NCBI GenBank assembly: GCA_030446945.1
Contig: JAUJMI010000263.1
Span: 1 to 5,597 of the forward strand
Direction of reading: 5' to 3'
DNA from: Longimicrobium sp.
Lineage (GTDB): Bacteria > Gemmatimonadota > Gemmatimonadetes > Longimicrobiales > Longimicrobiaceae
Length of the DNA: 5,597 nt
A program made the position numbers and the translations under genes. Below the pieces are notes generated by a model. It worked only from the letters and a program-made list of their open reading frames with translations, was not told where the DNA came from and ran no database searches. Below, in pieces: positions 1 to 5,520 of the stretch (position 1 is the stretch's first letter; every line of letters begins with the position of its first letter).

Positions 1-94
1 CCAGCACCTCTCCCGCCCCCGCCCTGGGACGAGCCACCTCTTCGATGCGGACCACTTCGGGCCCGCCGTTTTCGCGGAAGATCGCTGCGCGCAT
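1..94 (-). CDS. MDR-family quinone oxidoreductase / alcohol dehydrogenase-like protein, N-terminal fragment (runs off the window)
   Basis: Reading the minus strand from the ATG at 94-92 gives 31 codons that stay open to the window edge. The protein begins MRAAIFRENGGPEVVRIEEV and continues with ARPRAGAGEVL. This matches the usual opening of medium-chain dehydrogenase/reductase proteins of the quinone oxidoreductase type: a first beta strand (M-R/K-A), then the G-G-P-E-V segment, then a P-x-x-x-x-G-E-V-L segment. Such enzymes use NAD(P)H to reduce quinones or other carbonyl compounds in the cytoplasm, but the substrate cannot be told from 31 residues, and the nucleotide-binding and possible zinc-binding parts lie outside the window. 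The gene lies downstream of the RCC1 lipoprotein on the same strand, with 178 bases between them, so it probably has its own promoter. No clear ribosome binding site precedes the ATG. Confidence 0.75.
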   Translation of the reverse strand, partial: MRAAIFRENGGPEVVRIEEVARPRAGAGEVL

Positions 95-130
95 GGATCT
101 CGGCTCGGGGGCTCGTGGAAGGCGCGGCGC

Positions 131-160
131 AAAGTACGACCCTGACGCCGGCCGCGGCAA
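131..160 (-). promoter_or_regulatory. Candidate sigma-70-type promoter for the MDR oxidoreductase
   Basis: On the minus strand a TTGCCG box (155-160) and a TACTTT box (131-136) are separated by 18 bases. The first matches TTGACA at four of six positions and the second keeps the TA...T core of TATAAT. Transcription would begin near 124, leaving a leader of about 30 bases before the ATG at 94. The match is modest and made by eye only. Confidence 0.3.
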
Positions 161-238
161 TCGCGAAGCTCCGTGCCACGCAGCCCTTCGCAGCCGGTGC
201 TCGGCCCTTCTCCTTCTCGTCTCGCAAAGGGCGCGGTT

Positions 239-269
239 TACACCGGGCGCTCGGAACGTACACCGGTGT
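239..269. repeat. TACACCGG direct repeat with 10-bp palindrome, possible operator
   Basis: TACACCGG occurs at 239-246 and again at 259-266, a spacing of 20 bases or about two helical turns. The second copy overlaps a perfect palindrome, ACACCGGTGT (260-269). The arms can also pair as a 7-bp stem (ACACCGG with CCGGTGT). The element sits 3 bases past the RCC1 gene's stop codon and about 110 bases upstream of the candidate MDR promoter. It could be a regulator binding site or chance in GC-rich DNA. No T-run follows it on the minus strand, so it does not look like an intrinsic terminator. Confidence 0.3.
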
Positions 270-272
270 GCG

Positions 273-1616
273 TCAGCCCGCCGAGGGCTCCTCTCCGGGC
301 ACGGCGACGGGCGTCAGGCCGGTCTTCCAGCAGTACGCCGAACCGTCGGCGGTAAGGCCGCATTTCACGTCCGGGCTGATGCGGGTGAACTTCAGCCCGG
401 TGGCCAGCGGGGCGGGAACGCCGCGGCCCTGGCCCCAGCAGTAGACGGTTCCATCCTCCGCCCACGCACACGCTCCGCCGCCATTCCTAACCCCGACCGC
501 GCGGAAGCGCACGGAGGACGAGACACGCGTCGGGGTGAACCTGTCCGCCGTGGTTCCGTCGCCTATCGCGCCTTCCCGGTTCGAGCCCCAGCAGTACACC
601 GCCCCCTCGGCGGCGACGCCGCACGCGTTCGTCTCCCCTACGCTGACCGCGGTAAACTGGACGCCGCCGGAGACGGCCAGCGGCAGCTCCGAAGCCGTGC
701 TCTGCGCCCCGTTCCCCAGCAGCCCCACCTGGTTGGCCGATCCCCAGCAGTGCGCCTGCCCGTCCACCGCGACGGCGCAGGTGGTGAACATTCCCACCGA
801 GATCGAAGCGAACCGCAGCCCGCCCTGCACCCGCGCCGGCGCCGTGACGCACGGCTGCGCAACGGAGTTCACCTCGCACGAGCCGGTGGCGCGAGGCACG
901 CCCGCCTGGCCCGCGCCGTTGTTCCCCCAGCAGAAAGCCTCGCCCCCGCCGGTCAGGGCGCAGGTAGTGTAGTTCAGCCCCAGGGTCACCGCGGCAAACC
1001 GCGCATCCCCCGCGATCTTCTGCGGCGTCAGGACGGAGACCGGCGACGGCGACCCGGCTCCGAGAGCACCAAAGAGGTTCCAGCCCCAGCAGTAAGTGTC
1101 GCCCGCCACGGTGATCCCGCAGGTGAGCCCGCCGCCCGCGGCGACGGAGGAGTACGCGAAACCTCCGGAGACTGGAACCGGAACGTCGCGGGAGACCGTG
1201 CGGCCATTCCCCAGCTGCCCAAACGCCCCGTTACCCCACCAGTACGCGGTGACGGCGCGCAGGCCGCACCCGGTCGCGTAACGGCTCTCGCCGATCGCGT
1301 CGAAACGGGCCGCCAGGGCCGCGGTGGTCCGGGTAGCGCGTACCGTGACGCTGGATGCGTTGCCCGCCACGTCGGTCGCCCTCACCGTGAACTCGTTGGC
1401 CCCCACCGCGAGGCTCACGAGCGTGTCGATCACCAGCTGGTTCCCGCGGATGTGGCTGCGGTGGTACAACCAGCTCGACGGCCCGTCCTTGATCTCCGCC
1501 CTGGCGAGCTCGTCGTCGTCCGTCAGCACCGCGCGCAGCCGCATCGTGTCCCGCTGCACGGTGGCGTTCTGCCCCGAGGTGATCTGGATGACCGGCGCCT
1601 CCGCGTCCACGCGCAC
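273..1616 (-). CDS. C-terminal piece: second Ig-like domain and seven-unit RCC1 beta-propeller
   Basis: This frame is drawn from a GTG at 1616, but that is only an internal valine: meaningful sequence continues upstream to about 1646, so it probably lacks a start of its own. Residues 8-97 (counted from 1616) are a second Ig-like domain: A-P-V-I-Q-I-T-S-G opening, L-R-A-V-L-T-D-D-D-E-L-A-R-A-E-I, and N-E-F-T-V-R-A-T-D-V-A-G-N-A-S ending. Residues 100-435 hold seven RCC1 units of about 50 residues, each with a YCWG-like core and G-x-L-G-x-G turns. Six have an exact C-x9-C pair: 166/176, 219/229, 280/290, 332/342, 383/393 and 419/429, probably disulfides, fitting an exported protein. Unit 1 has C117 but W126 where the partner would be. 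An insert between units 3 and 4 carries another pair, C247 and C256. RCC1 propellers bind proteins; no partner or enzyme activity can be named here. Confidence 0.85.
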   Translation of the reverse strand: MRVDAEAPVIQITSGQNATVQRDTMRLRAVLTDDDELARAEIKDGPSSWLYHRSHIRGNQLVIDTLVSLAVGANEFTVRATDVAGNASSVTVRATRTTAALAARFDAIGESRYATGCGLRAVTAYWWGNGAFGQLGNGRTVSRDVPVPVSGGFAYSSVAAGGGLTCGITVAGDTYCWGWNLFGALGAGSPSPVSVLTPQKIAGDARFAAVTLGLNYTTCALTGGGEAFCWGNNGAGQAGVPRATGSCEVNSVAQPCVTAPARVQGGLRFASISVGMFTTCAVAVDGQAHCWGSANQVGLLGNGAQSTASELPLAVSGGVQFTAVSVGETNACGVAAEGAVYCWGSNREGAIGDGTTADRFTPTRVSSSVRFRAVGVRNGGGACAWAEDGTVYCWGQGRGVPAPLATGLKFTRISPDVKCGLTADGSAYCWKTGLTPVAVPGEEPSAG

Positions 1617-1996
1617 CGAGACGGCAGGCGAGCTTCCCCGGTTTCCCGCGGGTCGTACGCGTGCAGCACGATGGTGCGGGTGCCGGCGGGCAGAGCGAAC
1701 GACGCGCGAACCCAGGCCAGGGTGCCGGCCCGCCAGCCGGCGTACGTGAGGGGAACCTCCCTTTCGGCGCCTCCGTCTACCTGGAGCGACGCCCTCGCCA
1801 CCCCGCCGTCATCCGTCACCACGGCGGACACGGTCACCTCCTGGCCCACGAGGCTCGCTGCCAGGGGAAGCGACAGCTCGACCGCGGGAGCCGTGCCGTC
1901 CACCTCCTCGGTCGCCCCCTGTGAGTCCCGGCACGCCGGGAGCGCGGCGAGGAGGAGAGGGAGGGCCAGACGGCGTGCAAACGGAAGGATCGACAT
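1523..1996 (-). CDS. N-terminal piece: lipoprotein signal peptide and first Ig-like domain
   Basis: The product is 157 residues as read, of which about the first 117 are genuine. Residues 1-22 form a lipoprotein signal: a positively charged start (F-A-R-R), a hydrophobic stretch (LALPLLLAALP) and a lipobox L-P-A-C with the lipidated cysteine at residue 22, followed by a short polar linker. Residues 37-117 look like a bacterial Ig/cadherin-like beta-sandwich: T-A-P-A-V-E-L opening, V-T-V-S-A-V-V-T-D-D-G-G-V-A-R-A-S-L strand pair, and the final T-I-V-L-H-A-Y-D strand. From residue 118 the sequence becomes R/C/S/P-rich with no domain character, because the reading frame has left the gene. On its own this piece would give a small truncated lipoprotein. 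The start is the ATG giving the full signal peptide. Confidence 0.75.
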   Translation of the reverse strand: MSILPFARRLALPLLLAALPACRDSQGATEEVDGTAPAVELSLPLAASLVGQEVTVSAVVTDDGGVARASLQVDGGAEREVPLTYAGWRAGTLAWVRASFALPAGTRTIVLHAYDPRETGEARLPSRCAWTRRRRSSRSPRGRTPPCSGTRCGCARC

Positions 1997-2245
1997 CGGT
2001 TCGGGGGTTCGTTGCGGGTGACGGAGGTACTAACAAACGCCTGTAACCGGGGGAAGAGGACAGCGGGACGCTCGGAGGGTGCGGCAATCGCAAGATGTCT
2101 CCGGGGTGAAAGGAAACGCTTCGCGAAAGAATCCGCAAGCAGACCGGGCAGGCCCGCACGCAGCTGGCGCGTCTGCGCCCGCAGCCACACCCGTGTCCGC
2201 TTCCCCTCCTGTCGAAACCGCCTCTCACGCTCTACCTTCTCCGGC
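1997..2245. other. Divergent intergenic region between the lipoprotein and the plus-strand cluster
   Basis: No convincing gene lies in these 249 bases; the frames open here are arginine- and proline-rich and resemble no family. The region must hold divergent control elements. For the lipoprotein, a weak extended -10-like TGTTAGTAC on the minus strand (2027-2035) would start transcription about 24 bases before the ATG, but I see no good -35 box. An 8-bp palindrome, TTCGCGAA, lies at 2120-2127. The plus-strand candidate promoter is given as its own entry. Confidence 0.5.
2212..2238 (+). promoter_or_regulatory. Weak candidate promoter giving a leaderless start at 2246
   Basis: A TACCTT box (2233-2238) keeps the TA...T core of a -10 element and ends 7 bases before the ATG at 2246, so a transcript would begin at or next to the start codon. 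A TCGAAA box at 2212-2217 matches TTGACA at four of six positions, but the 15-base spacing is short. It fits the missing Shine-Dalgarno at this start. This is suggestive only. Confidence 0.2.
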
Positions 2246-2626
2246 ATGCGCTACTCCGGTGCCGAAGACCGGCTGAATCCCGTCACCCCGGCAGGGGTAA
2301 CCGACGACACCCTCGGCGGATACGAGGCCGTCCACGGGCGCGCCGCGGCGTTCCAGGGGTGCGACGGGGAGCCGTACACCGCCGCCGTCGAGACCGACGA
2401 ATCGGGCGACCCGGAGCAGCCGTTCGCCGGGTACCTGGTGTTCGTGCGCTGGGCGCAGACCGGGACCGCGGTGATGGGGCACCTGGAGACGGGCGACCTC
2501 GTGGCCGCCCCCACCGAAGCCGCGGCACGAGAAGCGCTGAATGGGCTCTCGCTCGCCGAGGTGCGCGCGCTCCTGGACGAGACCATCCGCCGCAAGCGGA
2601 GCGACGAAGAAGACGCGGGCGCCTAG
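2246..2626 (+). CDS. Uncharacterised 126-residue protein, first gene of the proline dehydrogenase cluster
   Basis: I do not recognise this family. The ATG at 2246 was chosen because upstream codons in the same frame encode arginine-rich, domain-free sequence, whereas MRYSGAEDRLNPVTPAGVTD looks like a normal soluble N-terminus. The centre (residues 43-80) has a strand-like pattern, P-Y-T-A-A-V-E-T and A-G-Y-L-V-F-V-R-W-A, then G-H-L-E-T-G-D-L-V. Residues 89-115 look like an alpha-helical pair (E-A-A-A-R-E-A-L and L-A-E-V-R-A-L-L-D-E-T-I). The C-terminus is charged (R-R-K-R-S-D-E-E-D). There is no signal peptide, membrane segment or metal-binding motif; a small cytoplasmic alpha/beta protein is likely. 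It ends 25 bases before the proline dehydrogenase ATG on the same strand, suggesting shared transcription. The composition looks like a real gene, but the function is unknown. Confidence 0.6.
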   Translation: MRYSGAEDRLNPVTPAGVTDDTLGGYEAVHGRAAAFQGCDGEPYTAAVETDESGDPEQPFAGYLVFVRWAQTGTAVMGHLETGDLVAAPTEAAAREALNGLSLAEVRALLDETIRRKRSDEEDAGA

Positions 2627-2651
2627 CCCACCCGACCCCAGCACCCGAGCC

Positions 2652-3671
2652 ATGCTCAAGCAGAGCCTGCTGTACCTGAGCCAGAGCCCCACCGCCAAGC
2701 GCATGGTGACGGGCACCCCCGTCTCTCGCCAGATGGCCCAGCGCTTCGTCGCCGGCGACACGCTGGAGGAAGCCGTCGCGGCCGCGCGCGTGCTCAACGG
2801 CGCGGGCCTCAGCGTGTCGCTGGACTACCTGGGCGAGTCGGTGGAGAGCCGCGAGGAGGGCGAGGCCGCCACCGACATGGTGATCCGCATCCTGGAGACG
2901 GTGAAGCGCGAGGGGCTGGACGCCAACATTTCGGTGAAGCCGACGCAGTTCGGGCTGGACATCGACCCCGAGTTCTGCCGCCGCAACATCGAGATGGTAC
3001 TGCAGCGCGCCCGCGAGCTGGGGGACGGCGCGGGCGAGATCTTCGTGCGGCTGGACATGGAGAGCAGCGAGTACACCGAGCGCACCGTCGCGCTGGTGGA
3101 GGCGCTCTGGGCCGAGGGCTTCCACAACACCGGCACCGTACTCCAGTCGTACCTCCGCCGCACCCCGGATGACCTGGAGCGGATGATCGCCCTCAGGGCG
3201 CGCGTCCGGCTCGTAAAGGGCGCGTACAAGGAGCCGGACACGGTCGCCTTCCCGGACAAGGCGGACACGGACCGCATGTTCGTGGAGGAGATGGAGCGCC
3301 TCCTGGACGCTGGCAACTACCCCGCCATCGCCACGCACGACGAGGCGATCATCGACGCCGCCCGCCGCTACGTCTGGGAGAAGGGGATCTCCAAGGACTC
3401 CTTTGAGTTCCAGATGCTGTACGGCGTCCGTCGGGACCTGCAGGCGCGGCTGCGCGAGGAGGGGTACAACGTGCGCGTGTACGTCCCGTTCGGCGAGAGC
3501 TGGTACCCGTACCTGATGCGCCGCCTGGCCGAGCGCCCGGCGAACATGCTCTTCATGGCGGGGAGCATCGCGAAGGAGAGCGGCGTCTCCGGCCTGGCGC
3601 GGCCGCTGGCCATCGGCGGCGGCATTCTGGCCGGGGCGCTGGCGGCGCTCGCCTGGCGCCGGCGCCATTAG
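2652..3671 (+). CDS. Proline dehydrogenase (monofunctional, FAD-dependent) with C-terminal hydrophobic tail
   Basis: The 339-residue product is a stand-alone proline dehydrogenase. It oxidises L-proline to pyrroline-5-carboxylate with FAD and passes electrons to the quinone pool, the first step of proline breakdown to glutamate. The TIM-barrel landmarks are all present in order: SLDYLGE (56-62), ISVKPTQFG (93-101, K96), FVRLDMES (131-138), VLQSYLRR (163-170), RLVKGAYKEP (186-195), ATHD (227-230), EFQMLYG (252-258) and WYPYLMRRLAERPAN (284-298). Y287, R290 and R291 fall in the Y-L-x-R-R pattern of E. coli PutA Y552/R555/R556, which holds the proline carboxylate. It resembles B. subtilis-type monofunctional enzymes (about 300 residues) and lacks the P5C dehydrogenase half of PutA; no such gene is in the window. 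Oddly, residues 318-335 form a hydrophobic segment followed by RRRH. The ATG at 2652 was chosen because the in-frame extension to 2541 overlaps the previous gene and is not domain-like. No Shine-Dalgarno is evident. Confidence 0.95.
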   Translation: MLKQSLLYLSQSPTAKRMVTGTPVSRQMAQRFVAGDTLEEAVAAARVLNGAGLSVSLDYLGESVESREEGEAATDMVIRILETVKREGLDANISVKPTQFGLDIDPEFCRRNIEMVLQRARELGDGAGEIFVRLDMESSEYTERTVALVEALWAEGFHNTGTVLQSYLRRTPDDLERMIALRARVRLVKGAYKEPDTVAFPDKADTDRMFVEEMERLLDAGNYPAIATHDEAIIDAARRYVWEKGISKDSFEFQMLYGVRRDLQARLREEGYNVRVYVPFGESWYPYLMRRLAERPANMLFMAGSIAKESGVSGLARPLAIGGGILAGALAALAWRRRH

Positions 3672-3672
3672 G

Positions 3673-5451
3673 GTGGCCGCGGTCCGCTACCGGCTCTCCA
3701 TGCCCGAGCCGCACACGCACCTCCTGCACGTAGAGATGGAGGTGGAGGGGGTCCGCGCACCGGCGTCGCTCGCGATGCCGTCGTGGACCCCCGGGTCGTA
3801 CCTGATGCGCGAATTCCCCCGCAACGTCCAGGGCTTCGAGGCAGCGGACGGGGCGGGGGCTCCTCTTTGCTGGAGCAAGACGGACAAGAACCGGTGGCTC
3901 GTCGATGCACCCGCGGACGGCACCCTGCGCGTGCGCTACCGCGTGTACGCCAGCGAGCTGACCGTGCGCACCAGCCACCTGGACGCCACCCACGCCTCCA
4001 TCAACGGCGCCAGCGTCTTCCTCCACCCTGAAGACCGCGCCGGCGACGCCCTCGACTTGGAGGTGGAGGCGCCCGAGGGCTGGCGCACCACCACCGCCCT
4101 GCGCGGGGCCGACGGCCGCTTCACCGCCGCCCACTACGACGAGCTGGTCGACTCCCCGCTGGAGATCGGCACCCATCGGATCCTGGAATGGGAGATGGAG
4201 GGGAAGACGCACCGCTGGGCGATCTGGGGGCGCGGCAACGTGGACGGCGAGCGCCTGGTTGCCGACACCGCGCGCATCGTGCTGGCGGAGAAGGCGCTCT
4301 TCGCCGAACTCCCCTACCGCGACTACACTTTTATCGTGCACCTGACCCCCGGCGGCTCGGGCGGCCTGGAGCACCGCGAATCCACCGTCCTGCTGGCGGA
4401 CCGCTGGGCCTTCCGAGGGCAGCCGTACGAGCGCTTCCTGGGGCTGGTGGCGCACGAGTTCTTCCACCTGTGGAACGGGAAGCGGATCCGCCCCGCCGCC
4501 CTCGGCCCCTTCGATTACACGGCCGAGAACTACACGCGCGACCTGTGGGTGGTGGAGGGCGTCACCACGTACTATACCGACCTCCTCCTGCGCCGCGCCG
4601 GGCTCATAACCTCGCACCGGTACCTGGAGCGGCTCACCGAAGCCATCGCCCGCTTCCGGTCTCTCCCGGGCCGCGCCGTGCAGTCGCTGGCGGAGTCGTC
4701 CTGGGATACCTGGATCAAGTTCTACCGTCCCGACGCGAACACCCCCAACTCATCGATCTCGTACTACGAAAAAGGCGCGCTCGTCGCCCTCCTCCTGGAC
4801 CTCCGCATCCGCACCGCCACGGACAACGCGCGCTCGCTGGACGACGTGATGCGGCGCCTCTGGACCGACTTCGGCGCCCACGACACCGGCTTCCCCGAGG
4901 GCGAGGTCGAGCGCATCGCCGCCGCGGTCGCGGCCACCGACCTGCGTCCCTTTTTCGACCTGGCGCTGCGCGGCACCGCCGAGCTCCCCTTCGACGAGAT
5001 CCTCGCCGCGGCGGGTCTCACCCTGCGCCCCGCGCACGAGACGGCGCCCGCCCCCTTCCCCGCCGCCGACCCGCGCACCGAAGTCCACACCGGCCTGCAG
5101 TTCAGGTCCGAGGGCGGCGGCAACCTCGTGTCGCACGTCCTAGCCGGCACCCCCGCGCACCGCGCGGGCCTCAACTCCGGCGACGAGCTGGTCGCGCTGG
5201 ACGGCGTGCGCGTCACCCCCGCGACCCTGCCGATTCGCCTGGCCGAGCGCCGCGCGGGCGAGCGCGTCCCCCTCACCGTCTTCCGCCGCGACGAGCTGGT
5301 GACGCTGGAGCTGGAGGTGGAGCTGGCCGCCCCCACGCGCCTCCTCCTGCGCCCCGCCGAGCGCCCCACCCCCGCCCAGCAGCGCCTCCTGGACGATTGG
5401 CTGCGCGTGGACGTCCCCGCCGCCCCCGAGGTGTCGGTGCGCTCGGGTTGA
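3673..5451 (+). CDS. M61-family metallopeptidase with C-terminal PDZ domain (glycyl aminopeptidase-like, COG3975 type)
   Basis: The 592-residue product has the full layout of this family. An N-terminal beta-rich M61 domain spans about 4-165, with the signature MPSWTPGSYLMREFPRNVQG at 35-54. GGLEHRES (230-237) precedes the catalytic gluzincin core HEFFHLWN (261-268), where H261 and H265 bind zinc and E262 is catalytic; E295 in WVVEGVTTYY is the likely third ligand. SISYYEKGALVALLLDLRIR follows at 361-380. A PDZ domain covers about 470-550 (GTPAHRAGLNSGDELVALDG at 492-511). The characterised Sphingomonas enzyme of this family removes N-terminal glycine or alanine; substrate preference here is unknown. 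No signal peptide is seen, so a cytoplasmic site is likely. The GTG at 3673 is preferred over the ATG at 3700, which would delete the conserved first strand V-R-Y-R-L-S-M. One base separates it from the proline dehydrogenase stop, suggesting translational coupling. Confidence 0.93.
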   Translation: MAAVRYRLSMPEPHTHLLHVEMEVEGVRAPASLAMPSWTPGSYLMREFPRNVQGFEAADGAGAPLCWSKTDKNRWLVDAPADGTLRVRYRVYASELTVRTSHLDATHASINGASVFLHPEDRAGDALDLEVEAPEGWRTTTALRGADGRFTAAHYDELVDSPLEIGTHRILEWEMEGKTHRWAIWGRGNVDGERLVADTARIVLAEKALFAELPYRDYTFIVHLTPGGSGGLEHRESTVLLADRWAFRGQPYERFLGLVAHEFFHLWNGKRIRPAALGPFDYTAENYTRDLWVVEGVTTYYTDLLLRRAGLITSHRYLERLTEAIARFRSLPGRAVQSLAESSWDTWIKFYRPDANTPNSSISYYEKGALVALLLDLRIRTATDNARSLDDVMRRLWTDFGAHDTGFPEGEVERIAAAVAATDLRPFFDLALRGTAELPFDEILAAAGLTLRPAHETAPAPFPAADPRTEVHTGLQFRSEGGGNLVSHVLAGTPAHRAGLNSGDELVALDGVRVTPATLPIRLAERRAGERVPLTVFRRDELVTLELEVELAAPTRLLLRPAERPTPAQQRLLDDWLRVDVPAAPEVSVRSG

Positions 5452-5476
5452 CGGAAACGCGGGTGTGGGTTAGCTT
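5448..5476 (+). promoter_or_regulatory. Promoter candidate for tRNA-Pro, overlapping the M61 stop codon
   Basis: TTGACG (5448-5453) matches the -35 consensus at five of six positions and contains the M61 stop codon TGA (5449-5451). A 17-base spacer leads to TAGCTT (5471-5476), which keeps the TA...T core of a -10 box. Transcription would start near 5483, giving a leader of about 37 bases before the tRNA. The spacing is ideal and it is the best promoter-like match I found in the window. Confidence 0.5.
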
Positions 5477-5477
5477 C

Positions 5478-5520
5478 GAGTCCTCGAACGCGCCGGGAAT
5501 GCGTTCGAGCTTTCGGACTC
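5478..5520 (+). other. Strong hairpin between the M61 gene and tRNA-Pro (leader structure or weak terminator)
   Basis: CTCGAACGC (5483-5491) pairs perfectly with GCGTTCGAG (5501-5509) around a 9-base loop. An outer stem, GAGTCC (5478-5483) with GGACTC (5515-5520), can extend it across a 6-base bulge. A competing small palindrome, TTCGAG-TC-CTCGAA, lies at 5475-5488. Only CTTT follows the main stem, so a classical intrinsic terminator is doubtful. If the tRNA transcript starts near 5483, it would begin with the inner stem, next to the RNase P cleavage point. Confidence 0.5.

Larger units (their letters stand above)
273..1996 (-). pseudogene. Frameshifted RCC1-repeat lipoprotein with Ig-like domains (whole locus)
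   Basis: Two overlapping minus-strand reading frames make one protein interrupted by a single frame change. The first frame runs from the ATG at 1996 and makes sense up to ...HAYDPR (codon 1648-1646). The second makes sense from GNRGSSPAVSVRVDAEAPVI, starting at 1646, to the TGA at 275-273. Joining them by adding one base in the GGG or AAA run on the minus strand restores a protein of about 574 residues: signal peptide with lipobox, two Ig-like domains, and a seven-unit RCC1 propeller. Neither frame makes sense beyond the junction: the first turns arginine-rich and ends at 1523. Such lipoproteins are exported and anchored to a membrane by a lipidated cysteine, and the propeller is a binding scaffold of unknown partner. 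The fault may be a true mutation or a sequencing error. There is no strong Shine-Dalgarno before the ATG. Confidence 0.8.

Noticed and set aside
276..1319. The RCC1 region as DNA tandem repeats
   Set aside because: The repetition is at protein level only (about 50-residue propeller units); the DNA copies have diverged.
1640..1648. Programmed -1 frameshift at the GGGAAAC heptamer in the lipoprotein gene
   Set aside because: The heptamer has the right letters, but its X-XXY-YYZ phase lies in the downstream frame, not the upstream one, so tandem slippage would not produce the needed join. A one-base indel is simpler.
45..2021. A 658-residue plus-strand open frame across the whole lipoprotein locus
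   Set aside because: The translation is R/A/G/P-rich with no domain, and the opposite strand encodes a clear RCC1 propeller. It is a shadow frame typical of GC-rich coding DNA.
2012..2245. Upstream extension of the 126-residue protein to a TTG at 2012
   Set aside because: The added 78 residues are R/S-rich without domain character and would overlap the divergent control region.
2541..2651. Upstream extension of proline dehydrogenase to 2541
   Set aside because: It overlaps the preceding gene and adds R/S/P-rich sequence not seen in the family; MLKQSLLYLS at 2652 is a natural start.
2283..3668. A 461-residue minus-strand open frame opposite proline dehydrogenase
   Set aside because: It is the antisense of a well-supported enzyme, rich in H/R/A/V low-complexity sequence with no recognisable family.
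3553..4617. A 354-residue minus-strand open frame opposite the M61 gene
   Set aside because: It is antisense to the conserved M61 domains and shows no motif of its own.
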